From Martinezella miluonensis (GTDB lineage Bacteria > Pseudomonadota > Alphaproteobacteria > Rhizobiales > Rhizobiaceae): 64,000 nt of DNA. Both the position numbers and the translations under genes were made by a program. Under the pieces are notes generated by a model. It made no database searches. It was given only the letters and a program-made list of their open reading frames with translations, and was not told the DNA's origin. Location of the stretch: contig NZ_FMAH01000035.1 of NCBI RefSeq assembly GCF_900094545.1, forward strand, positions 1 to 64,000, in the 5' to 3' direction. Of the stretch, positions 54,065 through 62,893 are shown in pieces (the first letter of the stretch is position 1; each line of letters opens with the position of its first letter).

Positions 54065-54961
54065 TTAGGATGCTTGCGGATCGACGATCCAGTTGAGCAC
54101 CTTGCGCCAATCGGTCATGCGGACCGGCGTTCCATGATTTCCGGTTTCGAAAAGCGTGAAGCGCGTCGGATAGTGCGCCTTGTAGAGTTTCTCGAACAAG
54201 GCCTGTTGGCCCGCCGCTGCATAGACTGGGTCTTTGCTGCCATGCGTGAACCAGAGCGGCAGCTTTGCCCCGTAGAAGGCACTCTTCGTGAAATCCGGAT
54301 CGGTAACGCCGCTCAGGATCGCCATGCCCTTCAGGCGCTTGACGCTTTCGGCATCGCGGGTGATGCCCCAGCAGACGAAGCTGCCCATGGAGGCGCAGGT
54401 GAGAATCACGGGCTTGCCGCCCGACTGCTCGTAGGAATAGCGGATCAGCGCGGCGACATCGGCGACTCCATTGCTATCGAAACCTCTTACGCTCGGCGCG
54501 TAATAGGTGCCGCCGTTTTTGTAAGCCAGGTTCTTCAGCCGGTTGAAATTGCCGCCGAACGTATAGTCGTTGGAGCCGAGGCGGCGGTCGCCGCCACGAC
54601 CGTGAATGAAGATGACGGTGAAGGCCTGCTTCGATGCCGGACCTATGCGGGTGACATCCACTTTGCGGTCGCCGAGCTGCAGGGTTTCATCTTCCTGCGA
54701 CTTCCAGCGCACGCCCGTATCGACATAGGCAGGCTTGACGCGCTTTTCCGGAATCTGGTCGCGGCCGTTGATATCCCGCATTTCCTGGTAATCGATCGTC
54801 TGGAACGCACCGTTGTCGTGACTCTCGATGACGGTCTGATTGGAAAACAGCTCGTCCTTGAAGGGCTTCAGCATCTCGGCAGACGCGCCTTGGGCGGTCG
54901 CCAGAAGCAAAATGCCCGAGATTGCGGACAGGATGGGCAAATGAGCTGTGGACATTCGCAT
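54065..54961 (-). CDS. Secreted alpha/beta hydrolase
   Basis: A 298-residue protein with a signal peptide (HLPILSAISGILLLATAQGASA). I start it at ATG 54961 with GGAGGA upstream. The hydrolase core has VIFIHGRGGDRRLGS (oxyanion loop), the nucleophile serine in TCASMGSFVCWG, LPLWFTHGSKDPVYAA (acid region) and a late histidine in ETGNHGTPV. The substrate is not known; dienelactone hydrolase and esterase-like relatives are possible. Confidence 0.85.
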   Translation of the reverse strand: MRMSTAHLPILSAISGILLLATAQGASAEMLKPFKDELFSNQTVIESHDNGAFQTIDYQEMRDINGRDQIPEKRVKPAYVDTGVRWKSQEDETLQLGDRKVDVTRIGPASKQAFTVIFIHGRGGDRRLGSNDYTFGGNFNRLKNLAYKNGGTYYAPSVRGFDSNGVADVAALIRYSYEQSGGKPVILTCASMGSFVCWGITRDAESVKRLKGMAILSGVTDPDFTKSAFYGAKLPLWFTHGSKDPVYAAAGQQALFEKLYKAHYPTRFTLFETGNHGTPVRMTDWRKVLNWIVDPQAS

Positions 54962-55166
54962 GCGGACACTTCCTCCGATCGGCCATCGGGCTTGCCATTC
55001 TTCACCCGGCAACGCAAATCTCTTTATAAATTCGCGCCGTCGTGGGGCGCCATCGCTCTTGTGTGTTGTTTCTGGCAGAATCACGGTGATTCGCGAATAC
55101 CGGCGACAAATGCGATAATAATGGGGTCTGGCCCCACCAGAACAAATCTGAGCAGCTTGAAATTCT
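54962..55166. other. Divergent intergenic region upstream of parE
   Basis: No gene is visible in these 205 bases. They must hold the promoters of the leftward hydrolase gene and the rightward parE gene. Confidence 0.4.
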
Positions 55167-57224
55167 ATGGATAACAGCAACGATCTCTTCTCCGGACTAC
55201 CTCGCCCGCCGAAACCGGAGGCAGCGGAAAAGCCTGATGTGAAGGTTGAAAAGCCTGCACCGGCACAGCGCGCCGCACCGGCGACATCTTCTGCGGAGGA
55301 ATATGGCGCAAGCTCGATCCGCGTTCTGGAAGGGCTCGAGCCGGTGCGCATGCGTCCCGGCATGTATATCGGCGGCACCGACGAAAAGGCGCTGCATCAC
55401 CTTTTCGCCGAAGTCATCGACAACGCCATGGACGAAGCTGTGGCCGGCCATGCCAATTTCATCGAGGTCTATCTTGACCGGCAGGGCTATCTGACCGTCA
55501 CGGATAACGGCCGTGGCATTCCTGTGGAAAACCATCCGCAGGTGCCTGGCAAGTCCACGCTCGAAGTCATCATGACCAAGCTGCATGCCGGCGGTAAATT
55601 CGACGGTAAGGCCTACGAGACGTCGGGCGGTCTGCACGGCGTCGGCGTGTCCGTCGTCAACGCTCTGTCGGATGATCTGGAAGTCGAGGTCGCCCGCAAC
55701 CGCAAGCTCTATCGCCAGCGTTTCTCGCGTGGTCTGCCGGTCGGTGGCATCGAAGAACTGGGCGACGTCCATAACCGCCGTGGCACGCGTGTCCGCTTCC
55801 ATCCAGATCCGCAGATCTTCGGCGACCATGCTCGCTTCGAGCCGGCCCGCGTCTTCCGCATGGCCCGTTCCAAGGCCTATCTGTTCGGCGGCGTCGAGAT
55901 CCGCTGGAGCTGCGATCCGGAGCTGGCACCCCAGGGTGCCGATGTTCCTGAAAAGGCTGTTTTCCATTTCCCCGGCGGCCTGAGGGATTACCTCAAGGCG
56001 ACGATGGGCAACGAGTTCACCGTCACCCGCGAAATCTTTGCCGGCAAGTCGGAAAAGGAAAGCGGTCACGGCTCACTCGAATGGGCGATCACCTGGTATG
56101 GCGGCGACCCGCAGGTCCACTCCTATTGCAACACGATTCCGACGCCGGAGGGCGGCACGCATGAGGCCGGTTTCCGCATTGCTCTCACCAAGGGCCTGAA
56201 GAACTACGCAGACCTCACCCAGAACAAGCGTGCGGCCAATATCACCACCGACGACGTGATGATTTCGGGCGTCGGCATGTTGTCGATCTTCATACGCGAG
56301 CCTGAATTCGTTGGCCAAACCAAGGACAAGCTTGCGACGGTCGAAGCGCAGCGCATCGTCGAAAACGCGCTGCGTGATCCCTTTGATCACTATCTTACCG
56401 ACAATCCGGCCGAAGCCGAAAAACTGCTGGAATGGGTGATCGAGCGCTCAGATGAGCGCATGCGGCGGCGCAAGGAAAAGGAAGTCAACCGCAAGACCGC
56501 CGTGCGCAAACTGCGACTGCCGGGTAAGCTCGCGGATTGCTCGCAGAGCGCCGCCGCAGGCGCCGAACTCTTCCTCGTGGAGGGCGATTCGGCAGGTGGC
56601 TCGGCCAAGCAGGCGCGAAACCGCACCAACCAGGCAATCCTGCCGCTGCGCGGCAAGATCCTCAACGTCGCCAGCGCGGGCCGCGAAAAGCTTTCCGCCA
56701 ACCAGCAGATTACCGACCTCGTTCAGGCGCTCGGCTGCGGCACGCGCTCGAAATATCGGGAAGAAGATCTTCGCTATCAGCGCATCGTCGTCATGACCGA
56801 TGCCGACGTCGACGGCGCCCACATCGCCTCGCTCCTTATCACCTTCTTCTATCAGGAGATGCCGGAGCTGATCCGCCAGGGTCATCTGTTCCTGGCCGTG
56901 CCACCGCTCTACAAGATCACCCAGGGCTCGAAATCCATCTATGCCCGCGATGACGCCCACCGGCAGGAGCTGATGCAGACGGAGTTCAAGGGCAAAGGCA
57001 AGGTCGAGATCAGCCGCTTCAAAGGTCTCGGCGAAATGCTGCCCGCCCAGCTCAAGGAAACGACGATGGATCCGGCTAAGCGCACCCTGCTGCGGGTCGA
57101 GATCGACGAGGTGGATTTCGAGGGCACGCGCGATGCCGTCGACAACCTGATGGGCACCAAGGCAGAGGCTCGCTTCCGTTTCATTCAGGAACGGGCCGCC
57201 TTCGCCGACGATCTGGATATCTGA
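55167..57224 (+). CDS. parE: DNA topoisomerase IV subunit B
   Basis: A 685-residue type IIA topoisomerase subunit. An extended N-terminal linker (residues 1-45, Pro/Ala/Lys-rich) precedes the GHKL ATPase (IRVLEGLEPVRMRPGMYIGG; EVIDNAMDEA; VTDNGRGIP; TSGGLHGVGVSVVNALS) and the Toprim domain (FLVEGDSAGGSAKQARNR; MTDADVDGAHIASLL) followed by the RFKGLGEM end. The size and motif fit ParE rather than GyrB. It separates daughter chromosomes with ParC, which is not here. Confidence 0.95.
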   Translation: MDNSNDLFSGLPRPPKPEAAEKPDVKVEKPAPAQRAAPATSSAEEYGASSIRVLEGLEPVRMRPGMYIGGTDEKALHHLFAEVIDNAMDEAVAGHANFIEVYLDRQGYLTVTDNGRGIPVENHPQVPGKSTLEVIMTKLHAGGKFDGKAYETSGGLHGVGVSVVNALSDDLEVEVARNRKLYRQRFSRGLPVGGIEELGDVHNRRGTRVRFHPDPQIFGDHARFEPARVFRMARSKAYLFGGVEIRWSCDPELAPQGADVPEKAVFHFPGGLRDYLKATMGNEFTVTREIFAGKSEKESGHGSLEWAITWYGGDPQVHSYCNTIPTPEGGTHEAGFRIALTKGLKNYADLTQNKRAANITTDDVMISGVGMLSIFIREPEFVGQTKDKLATVEAQRIVENALRDPFDHYLTDNPAEAEKLLEWVIERSDERMRRRKEKEVNRKTAVRKLRLPGKLADCSQSAAAGAELFLVEGDSAGGSAKQARNRTNQAILPLRGKILNVASAGREKLSANQQITDLVQALGCGTRSKYREEDLRYQRIVVMTDADVDGAHIASLLITFFYQEMPELIRQGHLFLAVPPLYKITQGSKSIYARDDAHRQELMQTEFKGKGKVEISRFKGLGEMLPAQLKETTMDPAKRTLLRVEIDEVDFEGTRDAVDNLMGTKAEARFRFIQERAAFADDLDI

Positions 57225-57322
57225 CGGCAGACCAACCGTCGATTGCTGCGACCGACGGGATTCGCGATATTTTACCGGATTGTCCGATATCCGTTACGAA
57301 GACGTCATGGATGGATGTGTAG

Positions 57323-57350
57323 ATGGCGGCATTGCTTTCAATGCCGCCAT
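57323..57350. terminator. Hairpin downstream of parE
   Basis: ATGGCGGCATT and AATGCCGCCAT form a perfect 11-bp stem around a 6-base loop, about 100 bases after the parE stop. Only a short TTT follows, so the termination is likely moderate. Confidence 0.6.
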
Positions 57351-57377
57351 TTCACTATCTGGGTTGACGATTTCGCC

Positions 57378-58508
57378 ATGTTGAAACCATTTCTGACGAC
57401 TGCCGCCGTTCTCCTTTTTGGCCATGCCGCCCATGCGATGGATATCGGGTCGACCGTCAACGTTCCCTGCCCTTTCGGCGATTGCAAAGCGGGTATCAGC
57501 CTTTCCTATCTGGGCAGCTGCGATATTCCCACGGGTTTCACGGAGAATGGAGTGGAGGTCGGCGGCCTCTCGGGCATCGAATTTGATCCGTCCACTGGCC
57601 GCTATGTTTCCATCAGCGACGATCGCTCCGAAAAAGCGCCGGCCCGCTTCTACAATCTCGACATCGACGTCAGCGCCAGTGGCTTGAAGGGCGTGACGGT
57701 TCTCGACCATGTCACGCTGCAGGATAAGGACGGTCAGCCTTTCGCGATCAAGAAAGTCGATGGCGAATCCATCCGTCTGGGCAAGGATGGCATCTATTGG
57801 ACCAGCGAAGGCGACGGCAAGGCACTGTTGCCGCCCTTCGTGCGGATCGCCAGTCGCGACGGTGGTTTCATGCGCGAGCTCTCGTTGCCGGTGGGATTTG
57901 CTCCCACCGCAGATAAGAGCACCGGTATTCGCGACAATCTCGCTTTCGAGGGCCTGGCCTTTCTCCCCGGCGGCGATCTGATCGTCGGCACGGAATCCGC
58001 GCTCTATCAGGATGGACCCATCACGATGCTGACCGGTGGTGCGCTTGCCCGCCTCATCCGCTATGACGTGGCGACCGGCGAGCAGAAGGCGCAGTATGTC
58101 TACCCGATCTCGCCCATCCCGCAGGCGCCGTCCACGGCAACCGGCTGGAACGATTTCGGCCTGTCGGAAATCATGGCACTTGACGATCGACGTCTGCTGT
58201 CGCTCGAACGCGGCTATGCGCAGGGTGTCGGCACTTCGGTCGTCATCAACATGTTCGACCTTGATGGCGCCACCGATGTCTCCAACATCCCTTCCCTGGC
58301 CAAGACGGATCAGCGGATCGTGCCGGTGCGCAAGACGCAGGTCATGGATCTGCGGGCTCTCGGTCTCGAACCAGACAACATCGAAGGCATTACTTTCGGC
58401 AAGGCAAAAGACGGTACGGACGTATTGATCCTGGTCGCCGACAACAATTTCAATCCGACGCAAAAGACTCAATTCTTCGCATTCAAGGTAGTCCGTCGAC
58501 CTGCTTGA
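57378..58508 (+). CDS. Secreted esterase-like activity of phytase family protein
   Basis: A 376-residue protein with a signal peptide (FLTTAAVLLFGHAAHA). It shows the family pattern GGLSGIEFDPSTGRYVSISDDRSEKAPARFYNLDI, then YWTSEGDGKALLPPFVRI, NLAFEGLAFLPGGDLIVGTESAL, LSEIMALDDRRLLSLERGYAQG and NIEGITFGKAKDGTDVLILVADNNFNPTQKTQFFAF. This is a beta-propeller domain found in phytase-like proteins; the substrate is not fixed. Start at ATG 57378. Confidence 0.88.
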   Translation: MLKPFLTTAAVLLFGHAAHAMDIGSTVNVPCPFGDCKAGISLSYLGSCDIPTGFTENGVEVGGLSGIEFDPSTGRYVSISDDRSEKAPARFYNLDIDVSASGLKGVTVLDHVTLQDKDGQPFAIKKVDGESIRLGKDGIYWTSEGDGKALLPPFVRIASRDGGFMRELSLPVGFAPTADKSTGIRDNLAFEGLAFLPGGDLIVGTESALYQDGPITMLTGGALARLIRYDVATGEQKAQYVYPISPIPQAPSTATGWNDFGLSEIMALDDRRLLSLERGYAQGVGTSVVINMFDLDGATDVSNIPSLAKTDQRIVPVRKTQVMDLRALGLEPDNIEGITFGKAKDGTDVLILVADNNFNPTQKTQFFAFKVVRRPA

Positions 58509-58626
58509 GACCTTGTTCTTATTCGTAAAGCAGTCGTGTTACTGTCATAGCGGCGGAATAGAGGAGCTTTCGGGGCGATGCCCTTGAAAGAGCCTGGATC
58601 ATACCCCATAACCGGGTGATCTAGTA

Positions 58627-59826
58627 ATGTGGGGCGAAATAAGTCTGGTGGGTGTTTTTGAACGTCAAAAACTGAAGGAGCATCGTTGGCTCGGGCCGAG
58701 CGCGCATGCGCGCATGCCGCTTATTCCATCCATCTCTGCCGCCCGCTGGCTCCTTATTCTGATAGCCGTTGCTGGCATCTATTTCTTCTACGGCTTCCTC
58801 GTTCCGGTTCTGGCCGCCGCGGTGATCGGCTTCGCCACCTGGCCGCTTTTTAGCGATCTCGTCCGCCGCACCGGCGGAAACACGACGCTTGCAGCCAGCA
58901 TAGCCATTGCGTTCATCGTCACTTTCCTTGTCCTGCCAATCGTCCTTTCGGCGCTTTATATGGCCGGCGAAGTGCGGGATTGGTTCGCCTGGGCCGTGCA
59001 TGTCAATCGAGATGGCGCGGCGCCGCCTCCGTGGATTTTGGCTTTGCCCGTCGTCGGCTCATGGCTCGGCGAACAGTGGGTGCAGTATGTCGGTAGCCCC
59101 GGCTCTCTTGGCGAGTTGGCCCAGATCGTGAGCGGCGCTCATATCGGCAATATCTACAGGGCGGTGCTTGCCGCCGGCGGCAATGCGTTCCACGTCGTGC
59201 TGACCCTGCTGTTCATGCTGATCGCCCTGTTCTTCATCTATCGCGACGGCTCGACATTCGTTCGTCAGGTCGACCTGCTCGGCGAGCGCATCCTTCCGAA
59301 CCGCTGGGAGCGGATTTCCCGCGTCGTGCCGGCGACGATCAGCTCGACGGTCATGGGTATGACGCTGATCGCCATCGGCGAAGGTATCGTGCTCGGCGTC
59401 GCCTATTGGATCGCAGGCGCTCCGTCTGCCATTACGCTTGGTGTCCTCACGGGTGTCATGGCTCTGGTGCCTGGTGGCGCTCCGCTGTCCATGTCGCTGG
59501 TCTCGATCTATCTCATCGCCAGCGGCTCGCTTTGGGCTGGTATCGCGCTCTTCCTCTGGGGCACGATCGAACTGTTCATTGTCGACAAGACGCTTCGTCC
59601 CAAACTCGTAGGCGGCCCCATCAAGCTGCCGTTCCTGCCGACCTTCTTTGGCTTGGTCGGCGGCGTGAAAACCATGGGATTCCTCGGCCTCTTTATCGGA
59701 CCGGTGCTGATGGCAATCATCGTCGCCATCTGGCGCGAATGGATTCGCGAAGCCGAGTTGACCGAAGAGCAGCCTGCGCAGGAACCGGAGCTGCAGCTAC
59801 AGCTCCAGGATAACGCCAAGCAATAA
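58627..59826 (+). CDS. AI-2E family (PerM-like) membrane transporter
   Basis: A protein of up to 399 residues with about eight TM segments. It has the family's ISAARWLLILIAVAGIYFFYGFLVPVLAAAVIG N-terminus, GVLTGVMALVPGGAPLSM around residue 278, and a C-terminal LPFLPTFFGLVGGVKTMGFLGLFIGPVLMAIIVAIW. The true start may be inside (for example Met30, MPLIPSIS). The C-terminal tail is Glu/Gln rich. The substrate is not deduced; despite the family name it need not be AI-2. Confidence 0.88.
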   Translation: MWGEISLVGVFERQKLKEHRWLGPSAHARMPLIPSISAARWLLILIAVAGIYFFYGFLVPVLAAAVIGFATWPLFSDLVRRTGGNTTLAASIAIAFIVTFLVLPIVLSALYMAGEVRDWFAWAVHVNRDGAAPPPWILALPVVGSWLGEQWVQYVGSPGSLGELAQIVSGAHIGNIYRAVLAAGGNAFHVVLTLLFMLIALFFIYRDGSTFVRQVDLLGERILPNRWERISRVVPATISSTVMGMTLIAIGEGIVLGVAYWIAGAPSAITLGVLTGVMALVPGGAPLSMSLVSIYLIASGSLWAGIALFLWGTIELFIVDKTLRPKLVGGPIKLPFLPTFFGLVGGVKTMGFLGLFIGPVLMAIIVAIWREWIREAELTEEQPAQEPELQLQLQDNAKQ

Positions 59827-59834
59827 TCTTCCGC

Positions 59835-60299
59835 CTATGCCTGCGTCAGTCGTTTTTCCATGAACAGGCTGAGTGGATCCGGCAAATAGCTGCCGAAGGC
59901 CGGGATTTCGACATAGCCGAACCGTTTGTAGAGGCCGATTGCTTCGGGCTGGTATATGCCCGTTTCCAGCCGGATCGCTGCAAGCCGCTTTTCGAATGCC
60001 GCCGCTTCGATCGTTTCCATCAGCTTGCGCGCGACGCTGCGCCCTCTGGCGGCGGGATCGACGAACATGCGCTTGATCTCGGCGGTGCCATCGCCCGCTT
60101 CGACCAGAGCGCAACATCCGATGATATCGCCCTCGATCCTGGCAACCCAAAAGGTTATTTCCGGCTTCTCCAGCGAAGCCAGATCGAGCATGTGATTGCT
60201 TTGCGGCGGATAAAGCGATTCCGCATAGGCGTCCGACATTTCGAGAAGACGGATGACGCCATCCTGGCGGGGAGATTCAACGGCGACACGCAGCGACAA
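59835..60299 (-). CDS. GNAT-family acetyltransferase
   Basis: A 154-residue protein with the acetyl-CoA-binding motif IKRMFVDPAARGRSVARKLMETIE (residues about 78-101), then AAIRLETGIYQPEAIGLYKRFGYVEIPAFGSYLPDPLSLFMEKRL. The acceptor is unknown. Confidence 0.92.
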   Translation of the reverse strand: MSLRVAVESPRQDGVIRLLEMSDAYAESLYPPQSNHMLDLASLEKPEITFWVARIEGDIIGCCALVEAGDGTAEIKRMFVDPAARGRSVARKLMETIEAAAFEKRLAAIRLETGIYQPEAIGLYKRFGYVEIPAFGSYLPDPLSLFMEKRLTQA

Positions 60300-60333
60300 G
60301 ATACACCTCGGACAATGGGTCTATCGCTGGATA

Positions 60334-61470
60334 TCACGCGGCAGCAAGGGTCGCCAGTGCCGCAAAATTCCGCGCCGCGTGCCGCCGTTCGGTGTTTGCG
60401 AGCTTCTCCACCATGTCAAGCAGCTGGGTGGCAGCGGCAGGCGGCTCTTTCAGGCGGAATTTGCGCATCAAACGGGAGCAGACATTCTCCAGCATGGCCT
60501 CGCTGTTGGCGCGTGACGCATCGCGCCAGACCAGCGTGGCGTCCACGAACACGGTGCTGATGTCTCTCGTTAGGCCGGCGCTCTCATAAAGGGCACGAAT
60601 GGCATAGATGCGGCCCCTCGATATGATGGAGCGCACGCGCCGTTCGTCGCAGCCGGAAAGATTGGTGACTGCGCAGGCAAAGAAATCGACCTTGCCGGAG
60701 CATAGCGCCTGCATCAGGAAGGCAGGGGTCAGCGAGCCGCACTGCCGCAAATGTTCCACCAGCTCCGGCAGCTGCTCGTGCGGCGCCGAACCGGCGATGG
60801 CGACGGTCGCAGATTCCGTGGCCTCGCGCGTCACCTGCTTAAGCCTGCCGGCGCCGATCACGTTCTGGATGAGGTCCGATCCCGACAACGCTTCGCTGAC
60901 CCGGTGCATCAATAGCTGCCGAGTGTCGGAAGACAAGGCATCGCGGGACAGGAGAAGGCCGCGTATGTCGGCACAATCGCCAAGGCGCTCGGTGATGCGC
61001 TTCAATGAGGCCTGCGAAAGCAATGCCCCATCATTTTCGAGAAGGCACGATATCTCGGTTTCCCCACCGATCTCGGCGAGCGCTGCACAAACCACGCGCG
61101 GAACCTGCCCGCGCGACGCAATCAAAATCCGCGTCACCTCGCTGCCATGCAATACAAGGTCGACGAGATCGGCATCGTTGAAGACAGGTGAAAGCAGGAT
61201 GATCTGTCCCGCAATTTCCGGCTGGTCCTCGGCAAGGGACAGAATCACATTGCGCGGGGCCCCTGGCGAACGAGCAACCGCTTCAGCTAGAGAAAGCCGC
61301 ACGCGGGGCGACGGATCGTCGAGCAGGTAGGTCATCGCCATCTCGGCGGCCACGCGCTCCTCCTTCGGCATATCCGACTGCAGATAGGCCCGGCCAAGCG
61401 CATTGGCCGCCCTGGCTCGGTTCTCTGCCTTTGCGGTCTCGGCCCAGCGGAGGAATGCTTCTATGATCAC
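60334..61470 (-). CDS. DUF2336 domain protein
   Basis: A 378-residue alpha-helical protein of the DUF2336 family. HEAT-like repeats run through it (LLDDPSPRVRLSLAEAVARSPGAPRNVILSLAEDQPEIAGQII; LIASRGQVPRVVCAALAEIGGETEISCLLENDGALLS). Members are common in alphaproteobacteria and some are linked to stress or cell-cycle signalling, but the role of this one is not known. Start ATG 61470. The 120 bases upstream contain GTTTAC-type repeats. Confidence 0.85.
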   Translation of the reverse strand: MIIEAFLRWAETAKAENRARAANALGRAYLQSDMPKEERVAAEMAMTYLLDDPSPRVRLSLAEAVARSPGAPRNVILSLAEDQPEIAGQIILLSPVFNDADLVDLVLHGSEVTRILIASRGQVPRVVCAALAEIGGETEISCLLENDGALLSQASLKRITERLGDCADIRGLLLSRDALSSDTRQLLMHRVSEALSGSDLIQNVIGAGRLKQVTREATESATVAIAGSAPHEQLPELVEHLRQCGSLTPAFLMQALCSGKVDFFACAVTNLSGCDERRVRSIISRGRIYAIRALYESAGLTRDISTVFVDATLVWRDASRANSEAMLENVCSRLMRKFRLKEPPAAATQLLDMVEKLANTERRHAARNFAALATLAAA

Positions 61471-61539
61471 GTAACGCCCCGATATCGGCGGGGCGATTCC
61501 CGCCCCGCGAACTCATGCTGCCAACGTTATCGGGCAAAG

Positions 61540-61571
61540 GTTTACGGGTCGTTTACCGTGTTCGTTAACCC
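61540..61571. promoter_or_regulatory. GTTTAC-type repeats upstream of the DUF2336 gene
   Basis: GTTTACGG (61540), GTTTACCG (61551) and GTTAACCC (61564) are spaced 11 and 13 bases apart. The last one resembles a half-site of CtrA, the cell-cycle regulator (TTAACC). The set lies 70-100 bases upstream of the DUF2336 start. Calling it a regulator site is tentative. Confidence 0.3.
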
Positions 61572-61591
61572 CTGAAAAACAAAGATGATTG

Positions 61592-62197
61592 TCAGGGGGC
61601 TTTGGGCCGCATCATTTCGAAGACGTCGCTGCCTTCACTGTAGTCCATATAGCCCATGCGCGCGACCGGCCTTGCAAGCGCCATATCGAGCCTTCCCTCG
61701 CGAATGATCGTCTCATCGATATGGATGCCGACGACCTGGCCGATGACCATGATATTCTCGGAAGCCTGGCCATCGAGACCCTTGGGCTGGAGAATATCGG
61801 TCACACGGCACTCGAGTACTGCAAAGGCCTCGCCGACATAAGGCGCATCGATCAGCTTGGCCGGCGCTGCCGTCAATCCGGCCAGATCGAATTCGTTGAC
61901 GCCGTACGGTGCAGCAATCGATGAATGGTTCATCTTGTCAACGAGATTGCGGCTCACGAGGTTGGTGGTGAATACGCCGGTCTCCTCGACATTGCGCACG
62001 CTGTCTTTGCGGCCCGCAGACGAAAACATCACCAGCTTCGGCCGGTCGCTGATCGCATTGAAGAAGGAATAGGGAGACAGGTTCAGCGAACCGTCTCTGC
62101 CCTTGCTGCCGATCCAGCCAATCGGCCTCGGCGCGACGATCGCCTTGAACGGATCGTGCGCCAGGCCATGAGCATTGGTATCCGTCGAATAGAACAT
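61592..62197 (-). CDS. Flavin reductase family protein
   Basis: A 201-residue FMN-binding protein of the split-barrel flavin reductase family. It begins [33 protein letters not shown] and shows NLSPYSFFNAISDRPKLVMFSS and TGVFTTNLVSRNLVDKMN, typical of this fold, then IVIGQVVGIHID-like (NIMVIGQVVGIHIDE). It overlaps the nitroreductase gene by one base and probably partners with it in flavin-dependent redox work. Confidence 0.9.
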   Translation of the reverse strand: MFYSTDTNAHGLAHDPFKAIVAPRPIGWIGSKGRDGSLNLSPYSFFNAISDRPKLVMFSSAGRKDSVRNVEETGVFTTNLVSRNLVDKMNHSSIAAPYGVNEFDLAGLTAAPAKLIDAPYVGEAFAVLECRVTDILQPKGLDGQASENIMVIGQVVGIHIDETIIREGRLDMALARPVARMGYMDYSEGSDVFEMMRPKAP

Positions 62198-62784
62198 TAT
62201 GCGTCCCCGCCACCGACCCAGGTCACCGTTTCGGCCAGCTCCGGACGCGGGCGCTCGACGGGCGGAAAGCTCGAAGAGCCGATATGGATGAAGCCGGCAA
62301 CCTTCTCGCCCGGCGCAACGCCGAGCAACGGATAAGCACGCTCGTCATAGGCAAACCATTCGGTCAGCCAATTGGATACCCAGCCATGGGCGTTCGCAGC
62401 GATCAGGAGGTTGAGGCAAAGCGCGCCTGCCGACATCAATTGCTCCCATTCGGGAATCTTGAAGTGTGGCGCCGCCTTGCTGACCACGGCGATTACGACC
62501 GGCGCGCGCGTGAAACGAGTGCGCTCCACCTGGATCATCTCTTCCGAAAGATCCGGCTTCGCCTCCAATGCGAGCTTCAGCAATTCCTCGCCGAGGCGCG
62601 CACGCTCCTCCCCGCGGTAGACGATGAAACGCCAGGGGGCGAGCTTGCCGTGATCGGGCACGCGCGAGGCCAATCGGATAATCTCCTCGATCTCTGCCCT
62701 TTCCGGTCCCGGCTCCGCCATCTGAAATGCGGGAATGGATCGGCGTACCGCGAGATAATCGATGAGCTTGATATCGGTTTTCAT
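62197..62784 (-). CDS. Nitroreductase family protein
   Basis: A 195-residue FMN-dependent oxidoreductase. [13 protein letters not shown] at the start, [25 protein letters not shown] (FMN-binding loop), [36 protein letters not shown] and GFIHIGS near the end match the family. It is the first gene of a two-gene unit with the flavin reductase. Confidence 0.92.
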   Translation of the reverse strand: MKTDIKLIDYLAVRRSIPAFQMAEPGPERAEIEEIIRLASRVPDHGKLAPWRFIVYRGEERARLGEELLKLALEAKPDLSEEMIQVERTRFTRAPVVIAVVSKAAPHFKIPEWEQLMSAGALCLNLLIAANAHGWVSNWLTEWFAYDERAYPLLGVAPGEKVAGFIHIGSSSFPPVERPRPELAETVTWVGGGDA

Positions 62785-62893
62785 TGAGTGATTGCTTTCA
62801 TTTTATGGATTGGGAGACGTTGGTCTTGAATTTGTCACGGCATTGGTTTTGAAGTGGCTTGTGTCTTATCGGAAGTCAATCGGTTCGGAACCC

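Noticed and set aside
53906-55174. Plus-strand frame of about 420 codons between tpiA and parE
   Set aside because: Most of it is antisense to the secreted hydrolase, which has a signal peptide and catalytic motifs; no recognisable domain in this frame.
57294-58472. Minus-strand open frame opposite the phytase-like gene
   Set aside because: Antisense to a gene with a clear signal peptide and family motifs; composition matches an antisense frame.
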